From assembly GCF_000282195.1 (NCBI RefSeq), contig NZ_AKJT01000025.1, positions 1 to 64,000 on the forward strand: 64,000 bases of DNA, given 5' to 3'. Of the stretch, positions 23,885-31,584 are shown one piece after another. The notes beneath the pieces are model-generated. The model was not told the origin of the DNA. It saw only the letters and a program-made list of their open reading frames with translations, and ran no database searches. The position numbers and the translations under genes are program-made. This DNA comes from Pseudomonas sp. GM18. Lineage in GTDB: Bacteria > Pseudomonadota > Gammaproteobacteria > Pseudomonadales > Pseudomonadaceae. How positions within the stretch are numbered: the stretch's first letter is position 1; each line of letters opens with the position of its first letter.

Positions 23885-25870
23885 CTATGCCATCCTCGAG
23901 ATCGAAGAGGCGCGTTTCGTTGGTTTGGCTTGGCTCTTGCTCGGTATCATTGCCTGGGAAGGCTCCGGAGCGGACACGCTGGGTAATACCGTCTGAACGC
24001 GCGGAACCGACAGGCCAATGTGCGCGTTGACGTCTTCAGCACGCTTGTTCAGCTTTAGCCCCAAATGCATCAGGCCGCAGAGAGCTGCATAGGCGTACAC
24101 CCGGCAGTCAAGTGCTTCATTGGCACGCCCGGGCGGTAACTCCCAGACCCGAAAGACCTGTCCACCCGAAGTTTTGCGTACCGATCGCTCAGCAGTTAGC
24201 TGTGCGAAGTAGTTGATGTCGCGATCGATGGGGTAATGCATGTAACCAGGACCATGCTCTACCAAATGCAACCTGGAGCGAATGGAGTCCTTGGCAGCAT
24301 TCACACCAAGAATGATTGGCCGGAACGACGACTTGTTTCGCTTGCTCGGCGTCTTGGTAGGCCAAATTGGTGAACGCTTACCGCCTACAGCCGACTCACC
24401 CTTAATGGCCCAGACGCGGCGCCCAAGACGAGCTTTTGCAAAGTTGTAAACCTTCTGGGTGTGATGGCCGCCGGAGTCATGACAAACCGCCATGACTTCG
24501 AAACCACGGCCGTCGGCCCGGTACCAGATCCGTTGCAAATACGCGTCAAGACGGTCCCAAGGATCAGGGGTCTCCATATCCCCCTCGATGACCTCGAAAT
24601 CGATTGACCAACTTTCTTCATTCATCCCCCAGCCCACCACTTCACACTCGAAGCGGTCGTTTTGGGTGTCGACGCCCACGGTGATTACGGCAACACCATC
24701 AGGAACCTCAGCAGCCCAGACCTCACAGCGCGCCGCAAGGCGCTCTTCCTGCAAAGCCCGGTCCCCGCGATCCTCATAGGTTTCACCCAACACCAGGTTG
24801 ACGAACGTCTGCCGCATCAGCGGGTCATCTTTAACCTCCAGCCATTCAGCGACCAAGTTCCGCCAGGACGCATTCACGAACAAGCTATAGGCGGCCCAGA
24901 TGTGGAATCCGGCGTGTCCCGTGAAGGGTTTGGTCGCACGCCATTCTCCGCGCTCGACCATCTCCTCTTTATCCAGCTCATGGATGACGCAGCCGGTGGC
25001 CTTGCAGACATAGAACACGCTGTCGGGGATCCCGATACCGTTTTCATCTTTGTCCCACTTCATCCCATATGGGGTGTCGGGGCCGCCCCATTCGAGCACC
25101 TGGTATTCACCACAGTGAGGGCACGGAACGTAGTATTTGCGCTGGTCGCTGTTGGCGTAGCTTTTCTCGATGCGGCTTTCGCCCTTTACCGTAGGTGTAC
25201 TTCCCAAGATGATCTTGCGATTCCAGAACGACTCTGTCCGCTTGATCCCCAGTTTGATCTGGTCGCCTTCCTTGCCGGCCCCCATCACTGGGTAACCATC
25301 AACCTCGTCGAACTGGACGATGCGCGCCGTGATCCGGCGGAACCCACCCGGGCTGTTGGCGCCGACAAACGACATCGATGCGCCATTTCGAAAGATCCGC
25401 TTTTGGATCTTCTGTTTGGAATCCTTCTTCTTCAGGTCGCCGACGATCTCAGCCAACACCGGCGTGTCGCGGAGCATCGGCTCAATTTCAGTAACGCTGT
25501 AATCCTCGGCATCTTCGACTCGAGGTTGAACCACGAGGATCGGCGACGGATCCTGGTGGATGTAGTAGCCGGCAACGTGGTCAAGGATCTTCGTGTAACC
25601 AACCCGCGCTGACTTCTGAACCGTGACCATCTCAACCGTAGGATCGGTGATCGCATCCATGATCCCGTTCTGATACGGAAAGGCATGGAAACGGCCGGTC
25701 TGGGCGCTTGTTTCACGCGAAAGGACCGCATATTCCTTGGCCCATTTGCTCAATGTCAGCTTGGGTGGCGGCTGGATGTTTCTCCTGCGAGCGGCCAGAA
25801 GTTCTACCTTGAGCGCTTCGTACCCCTCTTTGTATCGGCGCCCCTCATGCGTTGATCCCACCTCCATCAC
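23885..25870 (-). CDS. Terminase large subunit (GpA family)
   Basis: This 661-residue protein has EMVTVQKSARVGYTKILDH (ATPase P-loop-like region), RRITARIVQFDEVDGYP (Walker B, DE) and a nuclease half including VGVDTQNDRFECEVVGWG with catalytic Asp. It contains a CPHCGEYQVLEWGG metal-binding segment. Length and motifs match the lambda gpA family, which implies cos-type packaging. It overlaps the small-subunit gene by 26 bp. Confidence 0.94.
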   Translation of the reverse strand: MMEVGSTHEGRRYKEGYEALKVELLAARRRNIQPPPKLTLSKWAKEYAVLSRETSAQTGRFHAFPYQNGIMDAITDPTVEMVTVQKSARVGYTKILDHVAGYYIHQDPSPILVVQPRVEDAEDYSVTEIEPMLRDTPVLAEIVGDLKKKDSKQKIQKRIFRNGASMSFVGANSPGGFRRITARIVQFDEVDGYPVMGAGKEGDQIKLGIKRTESFWNRKIILGSTPTVKGESRIEKSYANSDQRKYYVPCPHCGEYQVLEWGGPDTPYGMKWDKDENGIGIPDSVFYVCKATGCVIHELDKEEMVERGEWRATKPFTGHAGFHIWAAYSLFVNASWRNLVAEWLEVKDDPLMRQTFVNLVLGETYEDRGDRALQEERLAARCEVWAAEVPDGVAVITVGVDTQNDRFECEVVGWGMNEESWSIDFEVIEGDMETPDPWDRLDAYLQRIWYRADGRGFEVMAVCHDSGGHHTQKVYNFAKARLGRRVWAIKGESAVGGKRSPIWPTKTPSKRNKSSFRPIILGVNAAKDSIRSRLHLVEHGPGYMHYPIDRDINYFAQLTAERSVRKTSGGQVFRVWELPPGRANEALDCRVYAYAALCGLMHLGLKLNKRAEDVNAHIGLSVPRVQTVLPSVSAPEPSQAMIPSKSQAKPTKRASSISRMA

Positions 25871-26423
25871 GGGTCAACTCCTCAAGCGCTTCAACAATAA
25901 TGCCATGCAGAGCGTCCTGCACCTCCTGCACAGTTTTCAGACGATGGATCCGCGGAGCGTGTTCCGAAGGGATGGCCAGCAAGCGGCTGCGAACCTTGGC
26001 ATATTCATCACCAACTGCTTTGACTACATCTTCAACGGCGACCACCTGGCGGGATTCTCGGTCGTATTCCAGTTGTTCGCGCAGGGCCAGGTAGTTCTCT
26101 TTTACCCGCTTCGCCTCGTCGATCGTCATGTTTGCGCCAGTGGCGATCAAAATGCGCGCAGTGGCCTGCTCGACGGTCTCCCCTGCGTTGACTGTTACCC
26201 GTTTTGAAGTGGAGGTAACGGAAGTTTTTTTCTGCCCACCCTTGTTACCCTGTCCCGCCTGGGTAACAACTTCCAGGCCGTCACGTCGATATTTTGCAAT
26301 CAGCGCATTCGACGCCCCGACGTCGAGTTCATTTCCTGCAAACACAAGCCAGCCGCGCTCTTTCCACTTGGTCACGGTCTTGCGACTGACACCGTGGAGT
26401 GTCGCAAACTCGCTCTGATTCAT
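25845..26423 (-). CDS. Terminase small subunit (Nu1-like)
   Basis: This 192-residue protein has an N-terminal winged-helix-like part MNQSEFATLHGVSRKTVTKWKERGWLVF, a polar middle, then a helical C-terminus that would bind the large subunit. Lambda Nu1 binds cosB through its N-terminal domain. The coding and upstream DNA contain six GTTACC motifs (26194-26447), candidate binding sites. Confidence 0.85.
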   Translation of the reverse strand: MNQSEFATLHGVSRKTVTKWKERGWLVFAGNELDVGASNALIAKYRRDGLEVVTQAGQGNKGGQKKTSVTSTSKRVTVNAGETVEQATARILIATGANMTIDEAKRVKENYLALREQLEYDRESRQVVAVEDVVKAVGDEYAKVRSRLLAIPSEHAPRIHRLKTVQEVQDALHGIIVEALEELTRDGGGINA

Positions 26424-26447
26424 AGGGGCGCCTTGTTACCTGTTACC
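26194..26447. promoter_or_regulatory. GTTACC motif cluster, candidate cosB-like packaging site
   Basis: GTTACC occurs at 26194, 26244, 26435 and 26442, and as GGTAAC at 26214 and 26262. Six copies in 254 bp in both orientations and in different codon phases is far above random expectation. It covers the small terminase gene and its leader, where lambda-type phages hold the packaging recognition site. Confidence 0.5.
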
Positions 26448-26588
26448 CAAATTGGAAATTTTCACAGCTAGAGACGCAGCGCGGCGCGCAATGCCCTCGA
26501 TGTCAGAAGGGCGCAGAGGGACCCAAGCATGGGGGGGTACCCCTCTGCCCGACTGCTCGACGCACCATCTCGGCGCACGGAGGGTGCC
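26448..26588. other. Non-coding stretch before the terminase gene, possible cos region
   Basis: No ORF is apparent. It has a GC-rich imperfect inverted repeat (gcagagggaccc near 26512-26524 against cccctctgc near 26541-26549) with a G-run between. Location suits a cos site, but the nick position cannot be seen. Confidence 0.35.
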
Positions 26589-27218
26589 TCAGCGGGCCGT
26601 CGCCAGCGCGTGACCGATGGCCTCAGCGAACACGGCATTGAATCGTCGATTCACGATGGCCTGGGCCCGGCTGCGATAGTTCAGGCGCTTGGTCACGGCC
26701 AATGCATCACCGAAACGGATCAACAGCTTGAGATGCGCAGGCAATTTCTTCTTCGCGGGTATCCGCTGCCACACACCATTGACCATACCTGCCTTGGTCT
26801 TCACCGGACCAATGAACACATCAGGCCGGGCCTTCAGCCGCTCAAGCACCTTTCGAGGCAGCTGCCCATATTTGTCGAGCTTGATGTTCTTCGGGTTGAG
26901 CAGCGCGCGACCTGACAGAACGTGCGAGCCACCTTCCTCGTAGGGCGCCAAGTACTTGGCCGCGATAGGTTTGACATAGACGATCGCCTGAAGCGTGTCC
27001 TTCCTTGCGCCCTTCACACCTACCGAGTTTCGAGTAAACGGTCGAGGCTGCTTGAATGTCGATGCGATGTTGTCGATCTCATCATCCGCAACCTCGGTGC
27101 CAATAGCGGTCAGCGCACGAGCTGTCGCGTAACCGATCTGTTTATACGCAAGAGCAGAAAGCTTCTTGGTCAGTTCCTTCACGTCGTATCGGACGGATAT
27201 CGCAATCGGGCCGGACAT
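26589..27218 (-). CDS. Putative virion protein (minor tail Z-like family)
   Basis: This 209-residue basic protein has SVRYDVKELTKKLSALAYKQIGYATARAL, STFKQPRPFTRNSVGVKGARK and an Arg-rich C-terminus. The pattern of a conserved PRPFTRNSV motif after a helical N-terminus is seen in a family of phage virion-associated proteins, sometimes annotated as minor tail protein Z. Its place upstream of the terminase genes is unusual for a tail gene. The assignment is tentative. Confidence 0.5.
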   Translation of the reverse strand: MSGPIAISVRYDVKELTKKLSALAYKQIGYATARALTAIGTEVADDEIDNIASTFKQPRPFTRNSVGVKGARKDTLQAIVYVKPIAAKYLAPYEEGGSHVLSGRALLNPKNIKLDKYGQLPRKVLERLKARPDVFIGPVKTKAGMVNGVWQRIPAKKKLPAHLKLLIRFGDALAVTKRLNYRSRAQAIVNRRFNAVFAEAIGHALATAR

Positions 27219-27225
27219 GCGCGTA

Positions 27226-27483
27226 TCACCCCTCTACGAACAAATGCCCTCGACGGGCCCAGGCATACACCACAACGCCTGCGTGAAGCATCACGCCGAA
27301 GGGGTTGACCCAGTGTCCCTGCAATGCCGTAACGAAAGCCCCGAACGCACCGATAGCCACCAGGTAGAAAGAGATGCTCAGAAGCGGCTGATCAATCGGG
27401 CGAACGCGACGCAGATAATCAGCGGCGGCAATCACCACCAGCACACAAAGGAAAGCATCTGTTGCACTCAGGAGAGTATTCAT
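27226..27483 (-). CDS. Small membrane protein, putative holin partner
   Basis: This 85-residue protein has three hydrophobic segments (LCVLVVIAAADYL, ISFYLVAIGAFGAFVTAL, FGVMLHAGVVVYAWA). It overlaps the preceding putative holin by 4 bp (ATGA). A two-gene holin/antiholin pair is plausible from size, topology and position at the head of the late operon, but no family motif decides it. Confidence 0.55.
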   Translation of the reverse strand: MNTLLSATDAFLCVLVVIAAADYLRRVRPIDQPLLSISFYLVAIGAFGAFVTALQGHWVNPFGVMLHAGVVVYAWARRGHLFVEG

Positions 27484-27794
27484 CCGCTAGCTCCAGGGAC
27501 GCCAAACCTTCCTGCCAAAGCCTTAAGGCCCGGGATGATGTTCATGGCCAACAGGCCAATCAGGAAGGCAACGCCGTTTTGGGTATCACCATCAACCGGA
27601 AGGCTGAAGTAGTGAACTGCCAATGGGGTGGTGAAGATCGCTGATGCAAAACCGGTGAAGACTGCCCATGCGGCTTCCCTTCGGGTCAATCCGCGCAGAA
27701 AGGTCAACGATAAGATTGCGCCGGCGAATCCAGCGATGGCGACACCGTACTTGGCCATCAGCAGTCCGGCGGCAGTGCTCGTCGGTTCAGCCAT
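27480..27794 (-). CDS. Putative holin
   Basis: This 104-residue protein has about three membrane segments (GVAIAGFAGAILSLTFL, AWAVFTGFASAIFTTPLAV, GVAFLIGLLAMNIIPG). I chose ATG 27794, with CGGAG upstream; the longer frame to 27830 runs through a terminator hairpin. It is the first protein gene of the late operon, after the phage tRNA. Membrane pore formation at lysis is inferred. Confidence 0.65.
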   Translation of the reverse strand: MAEPTSTAAGLLMAKYGVAIAGFAGAILSLTFLRGLTRREAAWAVFTGFASAIFTTPLAVHYFSLPVDGDTQNGVAFLIGLLAMNIIPGLKALAGRFGVPGASG

Positions 27795-27810
27795 TGGATT
27801 CTCCGGGAAT

Positions 27811-27828
27811 AAAAAGGCCTGCGAGGCC
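27811..27828 (-). terminator. Short hairpin with T-run before the holin ribosome site
   Basis: ggcct-gcg-aggcc at 27816-27828 is followed on the minus strand by TTTTT and then CGGAG of the holin gene. The stem is short. Confidence 0.5.
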
Positions 27829-27848
27829 ACGGGGAAATCCCCAAAACG

Positions 27849-27873
27849 AAAAAGCCCCGGCGATTGCCGAGGC
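27849..27873 (-). terminator. Terminator after the phage tRNA
   Basis: A stem 27854-27861 with 27866-27873 (one mismatch, loop gatt) is followed on the minus strand by TTTTT. It would stop transcripts before the late genes unless antiterminated. Confidence 0.7.
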
Positions 27874-28087
27874 CTGAATAGGTGTGCGGTCTTTCCCGCT
27901 GTCCGCCGAAGGGCTTCACGACGCTAGCACCCAAATGCACCAGTCTCGCCGCTCGCTCACGCGCCACCCAGCAAGCACTGTTAGGGTCTGAATGCGCGGG
28001 CTGCCGGTGTTTTGTCGTAGCACTGCACGACCGGCTGATCAGTGTCCAGGCCTTTCCGAAGGCTGCCTTGGCTACAGTGGATCGAAA

Positions 28088-28163
28088 TGGTTGCGAGGGC
28101 TGGATTTGAACCAGCGACCTCCGGGGTATGAGCCCGGCGAGCTACCAACTGCTCTACCACGCA
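28088..28163 (-). tRNA. Phage tRNA with CAU anticodon, initiator-like
   Basis: A 76-nt cloverleaf on the minus strand with encoded CCA. Anticodon stem/loop is CCGGG-CTCATAC-CCCGG, giving CAU. Initiator-type traits are three consecutive G:C pairs at the base of the anticodon stem and an A11:U24-type D-stem (GAGC/GCTC). Unlike a true initiator it can form a weak U1:A72 pair, and it has a U5-U68 mismatch in the acceptor stem. It sits alone between two terminators, just upstream of the holins. Confidence 0.85.
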
Positions 28164-28170
28164 AAAACGA

Positions 28171-28193
28171 AAAACCCGGCTCAAGGGCCGGGC
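28171..28193 (-). terminator. Terminator between the Q-like gene and the tRNA
   Basis: A perfect 6-bp stem cccggc/gccggg (28175-28180 with 28187-28192) is followed on the minus strand by TTTTT. It closes the delayed-early operon. Confidence 0.8.
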
Positions 28194-28269
28194 TGTGGAA
28201 GGGGTGTGCGCTGGAGGCAAGTTGCGCACTATGGGAAAATTAACTGTAAACCCCCACCATGTCAACAGA

Positions 28270-28947
28270 TTACGCTACAGATTCTTCTTTCTCCGCGTGA
28301 ATCAACTGCCACACAGGTGATTGCGCTTCAATATCCACTTCTTTAATCACCGCTTTCAGAGATTCCCACAGGTCCAGCCAGTCACGATTCCAATGCTTTG
28401 GTTCAATCGATACTCCGAAGAAGGAGTTCATTTCTGCAGCCACCCGGGCCGGACCCCATTCAGAGGCACCGGCGACCTCAGATTTGTATGACTGCAATGC
28501 CAACGTCACCAGGTACTGAGCTTTCACGCGCTTGGCCGAAGTCAGATCGGGAAGCTGCGCCCTGGCGGTGATCAGCAGCACGGCATTCATTACGTGCTGC
28601 ATGGTCAAGCACGGGTGGTAAAGGAAGTGACCGAACTGCTGCACCTGAAAAGGCAACGTGCCGATAGCGCGCTGAATCTTGCCCATCATTGCCAGGTGTG
28701 CGGCGCGGGCCGTGGATCGACCGATCGGTGTACGGCGAGTTTCGCTGATGCTGATCTTCTGGCGGGCGACCTTGATACGCTCCTCCTTGTCCTCGCCCAT
28801 GGCGGCAAAGACCACCTCGTGCTGGCGAGCCCTGGCCCTTCTAGCAATTGTGGCCGACTTGGCCGAGTCGATGGCTACGGCGGATATTGAAGCGTTCGAC
28901 TCATGCTGCGAGTCGGTCCAGGCTTGACGCGCTCCGATCAGTTTCAT
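28270..28947 (-). CDS. DUF1133-type protein, putative late antiterminator (Q-like)
   Basis: This 225-residue protein has a basic N-terminal half (IARRARARQHEVV, SETRRTPIGRST) and a C-terminal segment with VQQFGHFLYHP, SAKRVKAQYLVTLALQSYKSE and FGVSIEPKHWNRDWLDLWESL. This layout resembles DUF1133, which includes phage antitermination Q-type proteins. It is the last gene of the delayed-early operon, next to the terminator that precedes the late genes, exactly where Q acts. ATG 28947 has GGGGAGAG upstream. The function is inferred from family and place. Confidence 0.65.
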   Translation of the reverse strand: MKLIGARQAWTDSQHESNASISAVAIDSAKSATIARRARARQHEVVFAAMGEDKEERIKVARQKISISETRRTPIGRSTARAAHLAMMGKIQRAIGTLPFQVQQFGHFLYHPCLTMQHVMNAVLLITARAQLPDLTSAKRVKAQYLVTLALQSYKSEVAGASEWGPARVAAEMNSFFGVSIEPKHWNRDWLDLWESLKAVIKEVDIEAQSPVWQLIHAEKEESVA

Positions 28948-28981
28948 AGCGACTCTCCCCAGCAAAAATAAAGAACAGCGA

Positions 28982-29296
28982 TCAGTCGCAGGTGTAGTTC
29001 GTGCCGCCGGCACCGCGGCGGTTGTTCCGTTCATATTGTCCGTGGGGACCGCCGTGGGCCCTCCTTGCCCTGGCCAATTCGTCGGTCGCATTGCGCAGCT
29101 TCATGCTCAGTTGCGGCACCAGCTCTTCCAACGGCACCGCGTCGCCAGTAGCCCGGCAAACCCAGCCGGATGCATTGCAAGCCAGGCAGTCGAGGCGGTG
29201 GAAAACGCCCTCTGTGCTGCCCGCACCGCGACAGATGCTGCACTCCATTAAGGGCTTGAGTTCGCGGCGGAAGGCGGGGCCATGCTGCTTTTTCAT
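28982..29296 (-). CDS. Small Cys-rich (zinc-finger-like) phage protein
   Basis: This 104-residue protein has CSICRGAGS and CLACNASGWVC, two DnaJ-like CxxC-type knuckles that could bind one zinc. The rest is helical and basic. ATG 29296 is preceded by GAGG; a GTG one codon earlier is possible. It follows the recombinase gene within 6 bp. Its function is unknown. Confidence 0.65.
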   Translation of the reverse strand: MKKQHGPAFRRELKPLMECSICRGAGSTEGVFHRLDCLACNASGWVCRATGDAVPLEELVPQLSMKLRNATDELARARRAHGGPHGQYERNNRRGAGGTNYTCD

Positions 29297-29301
29297 CACT
29301 T

Positions 29302-30582
29302 TTAAACCTCGCCTATGGTTGATTCTTGAATGGCCTCGCAGGCCTTGTTTTCCGTGGCTTCCGGGGCATTACCGGAATCTCCTAATCTATTGCCGGTCAA
29401 CCCGTGAATCAGGGCAAAACCACGCTGGTCTAGATGGGCGTGCCACTTCTCCAGGGCATCGCGTTTGCGCCCCATCACGTCCGACTGGATGTACACCTTC
29501 ACGTTGTGACCCATGGCGTGGTTGATCAGCAGCTCACCGATCAGGTGGTCGATGCCGATGTCTGCCCAGCCGGTACGAGCCACCTTGCGCAGGTCGTGAC
29601 TGGTCCACTCGCCCTGCCCCAACCGGGTGAACACGGCACTGGCCTGGCCTTCGCTGAGCGGCTTGCCATTACGCGCCGGGAACACGTACTGGCCGTCATA
29701 GCCATTGGCGTACTGCCACTCGCGGTAACGGATCAGGATCGCGCACATCTGCTCGGTCAGTGGCAAGTGATGCTCGACGCCAGTCTTGGTGTGATCACCC
29801 GGGATGAACCACTCGCGCTCGGCCAAGCTGATGTGCGGCCACTGAGTCAACCGGCTCTCACCGATGCGCGTGCCGTGGCAGAGCATCAGCAGGGCCAGCA
29901 TCGCGTCACGCGGGGCAGAGACGAACACATCGGCCAGTTGCTCTAGCAGTTCCGGCAGTTGCACGCCGCGCAGCCGGGACGGCTTGATCCCGACCTTGGC
30001 CTTGGAGAAGTCGCTGAACTTGATGCCGGCCATGGGGTTGGAGGCGATCAGTTCCAGCTTGAAGGCTTGGCGGAAGGCCAGGGCCAGCAACTGGAACACC
30101 AGGCGCACGTAGTCGATGGACAGCGTCTCCTGCAGCGGCCACATCAACAGGCTGTCGAGGGTGGCCTTGTCGACGCTGGTCAGCGGTAGTTCACCCAGGC
30201 GCGGGATCAGGTGGCACTTGATGGCCGAGGCGCCGGTCTTCTTGCGCTTGCTCGACAGGTTGCGATCACGGGCCATACGTTCGGCGAACCAGTCCAGCAG
30301 TTCGCCTGTGGTGACCCACTTCGACAGGTTCGAGCCGGCGCCGGCTTCCAGGCGCAGGCGAATCGCCGGCAGCGCCGAGATCACCTGTTTAGTGTTGAGG
30401 TCCGGAAAGTGGCCGATGCGGTTCCACTCCCCCTTCACCACCAGGTACCACGATGCGCGATCGCGGGCTTGGGTGAAGCGCAGGTACAGACCACGGTTCT
30501 CGATGTCGCGCAGATTCCGGACGCCGACAGCGGCTTGGCGCTTGATCTCGGCATCAGTGATCTTGACCGCGGCGGTAGTCAT
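29302..30582 (-). CDS. Second tyrosine recombinase, internal to the prophage
   Basis: This 426-residue protein has a DUF4102-like N-terminus (TDAEIKRQAAVGVRNLRDIENRGLYLRF) and a full catalytic set: Arg in CHGTRIGESR, HDLRKVARTGWA (HxxR), LINHAMGHN (His), and Tyr in VKVYIQSD. It is not next to an attachment site; the att-linked integrase is at 48461. It lies among recombination/replication genes. I take ATG 30582 because it overlaps the previous stop by 4 bp with GAGG upstream. It may resolve multimers or promote recombination; this is inference. Confidence 0.8.
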   Translation of the reverse strand: MTTAAVKITDAEIKRQAAVGVRNLRDIENRGLYLRFTQARDRASWYLVVKGEWNRIGHFPDLNTKQVISALPAIRLRLEAGAGSNLSKWVTTGELLDWFAERMARDRNLSSKRKKTGASAIKCHLIPRLGELPLTSVDKATLDSLLMWPLQETLSIDYVRLVFQLLALAFRQAFKLELIASNPMAGIKFSDFSKAKVGIKPSRLRGVQLPELLEQLADVFVSAPRDAMLALLMLCHGTRIGESRLTQWPHISLAEREWFIPGDHTKTGVEHHLPLTEQMCAILIRYREWQYANGYDGQYVFPARNGKPLSEGQASAVFTRLGQGEWTSHDLRKVARTGWADIGIDHLIGELLINHAMGHNVKVYIQSDVMGRKRDALEKWHAHLDQRGFALIHGLTGNRLGDSGNAPEATENKACEAIQESTIGEV

Positions 30583-30953
30583 GACTTGGCCTCGGTGCAA
30601 AAATCGAAGCCCCAGCATCCACTGCCCCATGTCCAGAAAGACCAAGGCTTGGCGAATGAGATCCACCGACCGACGACATCACGAAACCCCGTGCGGCTGC
30701 CGCAATGACCGCAAACACGTCTATGCGCGAAAGCGTTTTCAAACTCGGCGTCAAATGGGCAGCTGTGGACCGTCCCACAATCCACACAAATGACTACGTT
30801 CCTATACGGACCTGCGGAGGCTTTCAGCGCGTCCATTTCCTGTAGCAGACGGTCGAACTTTTCGGTTGTGAGCTGCGAGGCATCCATGCCTGGACGAAAA
30901 CCGATGCGTTTAAGCGCTTCAGCCTGGATCTTCGAATTGTCTTTCAGGATCAT
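30579..30953 (-). CDS. Putative zinc-binding phage protein, unknown function
   Basis: This 124-residue protein has CVDCGTVHSC and RVCGHCGSR, a likely four-Cys zinc site, after a helical N-terminus. Stop and start overlaps (ATGA) with both neighbours tie it to the replication/recombination operon. Confidence 0.65.
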   Translation of the reverse strand: MILKDNSKIQAEALKRIGFRPGMDASQLTTEKFDRLLQEMDALKASAGPYRNVVICVDCGTVHSCPFDAEFENAFAHRRVCGHCGSRTGFRDVVGRWISFAKPWSFWTWGSGCWGFDFCTEAKS

Positions 30954-31384
30954 TGGATCACCACGACAGTAGGAGCGAGGCGGAGGTAATCGCGGATGGC
31001 CTCCATGGCATCAAAATGCCCACGGCAGATGATCGCCAGATAACCTTGCTCATTGAGTTTACGAATGCGCTCGTGCTGCGCTGGCGATACGACCGCGTCA
31101 TGCGGTGGCGTGGCCTTGAATTCGATGTACAGGCCGAAGTAACCGCCGCGGGCCATAGTCAGCACCAAGTCGGGAATGCCGGCTACCACACCTTGTTGTT
31201 TCAACTTCGCCGCAACAGCCTTGTGGCGATGACCGCCATTCGCGACGTGATACATCAGGTCGGCCACCTTCGGCATCCGGAAGCGCAGTTCGGAGATGAG
31301 GGCAGCCTGCTCCAGGCCTTCACGGTCGACAGTCTTGGCCCGAACGCGTGCTGACTTGACCAGCGCAGGGATGGCGGCCGTCAT
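30950..31384 (-). CDS. VRR-NUC domain nuclease
   Basis: This 144-residue protein has HVANGGHRHKAVAAKLKQQGVVAGIPDLVL and YFGLYIEFKA, the D-x(n)-ExK core of PD-(D/E)xK VRR-NUC nucleases. Phage members act on branched DNA such as Holliday junctions during replication or packaging. ATG 31384 overlaps the preceding stop by 4 bp; a longer frame to 31432 is not needed. Confidence 0.87.
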   Translation of the reverse strand: MTAAIPALVKSARVRAKTVDREGLEQAALISELRFRMPKVADLMYHVANGGHRHKAVAAKLKQQGVVAGIPDLVLTMARGGYFGLYIEFKATPPHDAVVSPAQHERIRKLNEQGYLAIICRGHFDAMEAIRDYLRLAPTVVVIQ

Positions 31385-31584
31385 ACCTTCTCCCCAGTGG
31401 CGATGTCGATCACTTCGAAGGTGTCCGGCCACAGGAGGCGGCCAAACTGATAGGCGACGGCACGATGCTCGAACAGCCCCACCGCGCGATCGGGCTTATC
31501 AGTGAGATCCAACTTGTAGCCGCAGCAATGCACGGCGAAGCGGTATTCGGCGGGATTGGTCGGGACAAGTCGGGAATCAGCCAC
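31381..31584 (-). CDS. Small phage protein, GTG start
   Basis: This 67-residue protein begins at GTG 31584, placed five bases after a perfect GGAGG and overlapping the P gene by 8 bp. A longer ATG frame to 31632 lies wholly inside the P gene and is less likely. Sequence VADSRLVPTNPAEYRFAVHCCGYKLDLTDKPDRAVGLFE... has no family I recognise. Confidence 0.6.
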   Translation of the reverse strand: MADSRLVPTNPAEYRFAVHCCGYKLDLTDKPDRAVGLFEHRAVAYQFGRLLWPDTFEVIDIATGEKV

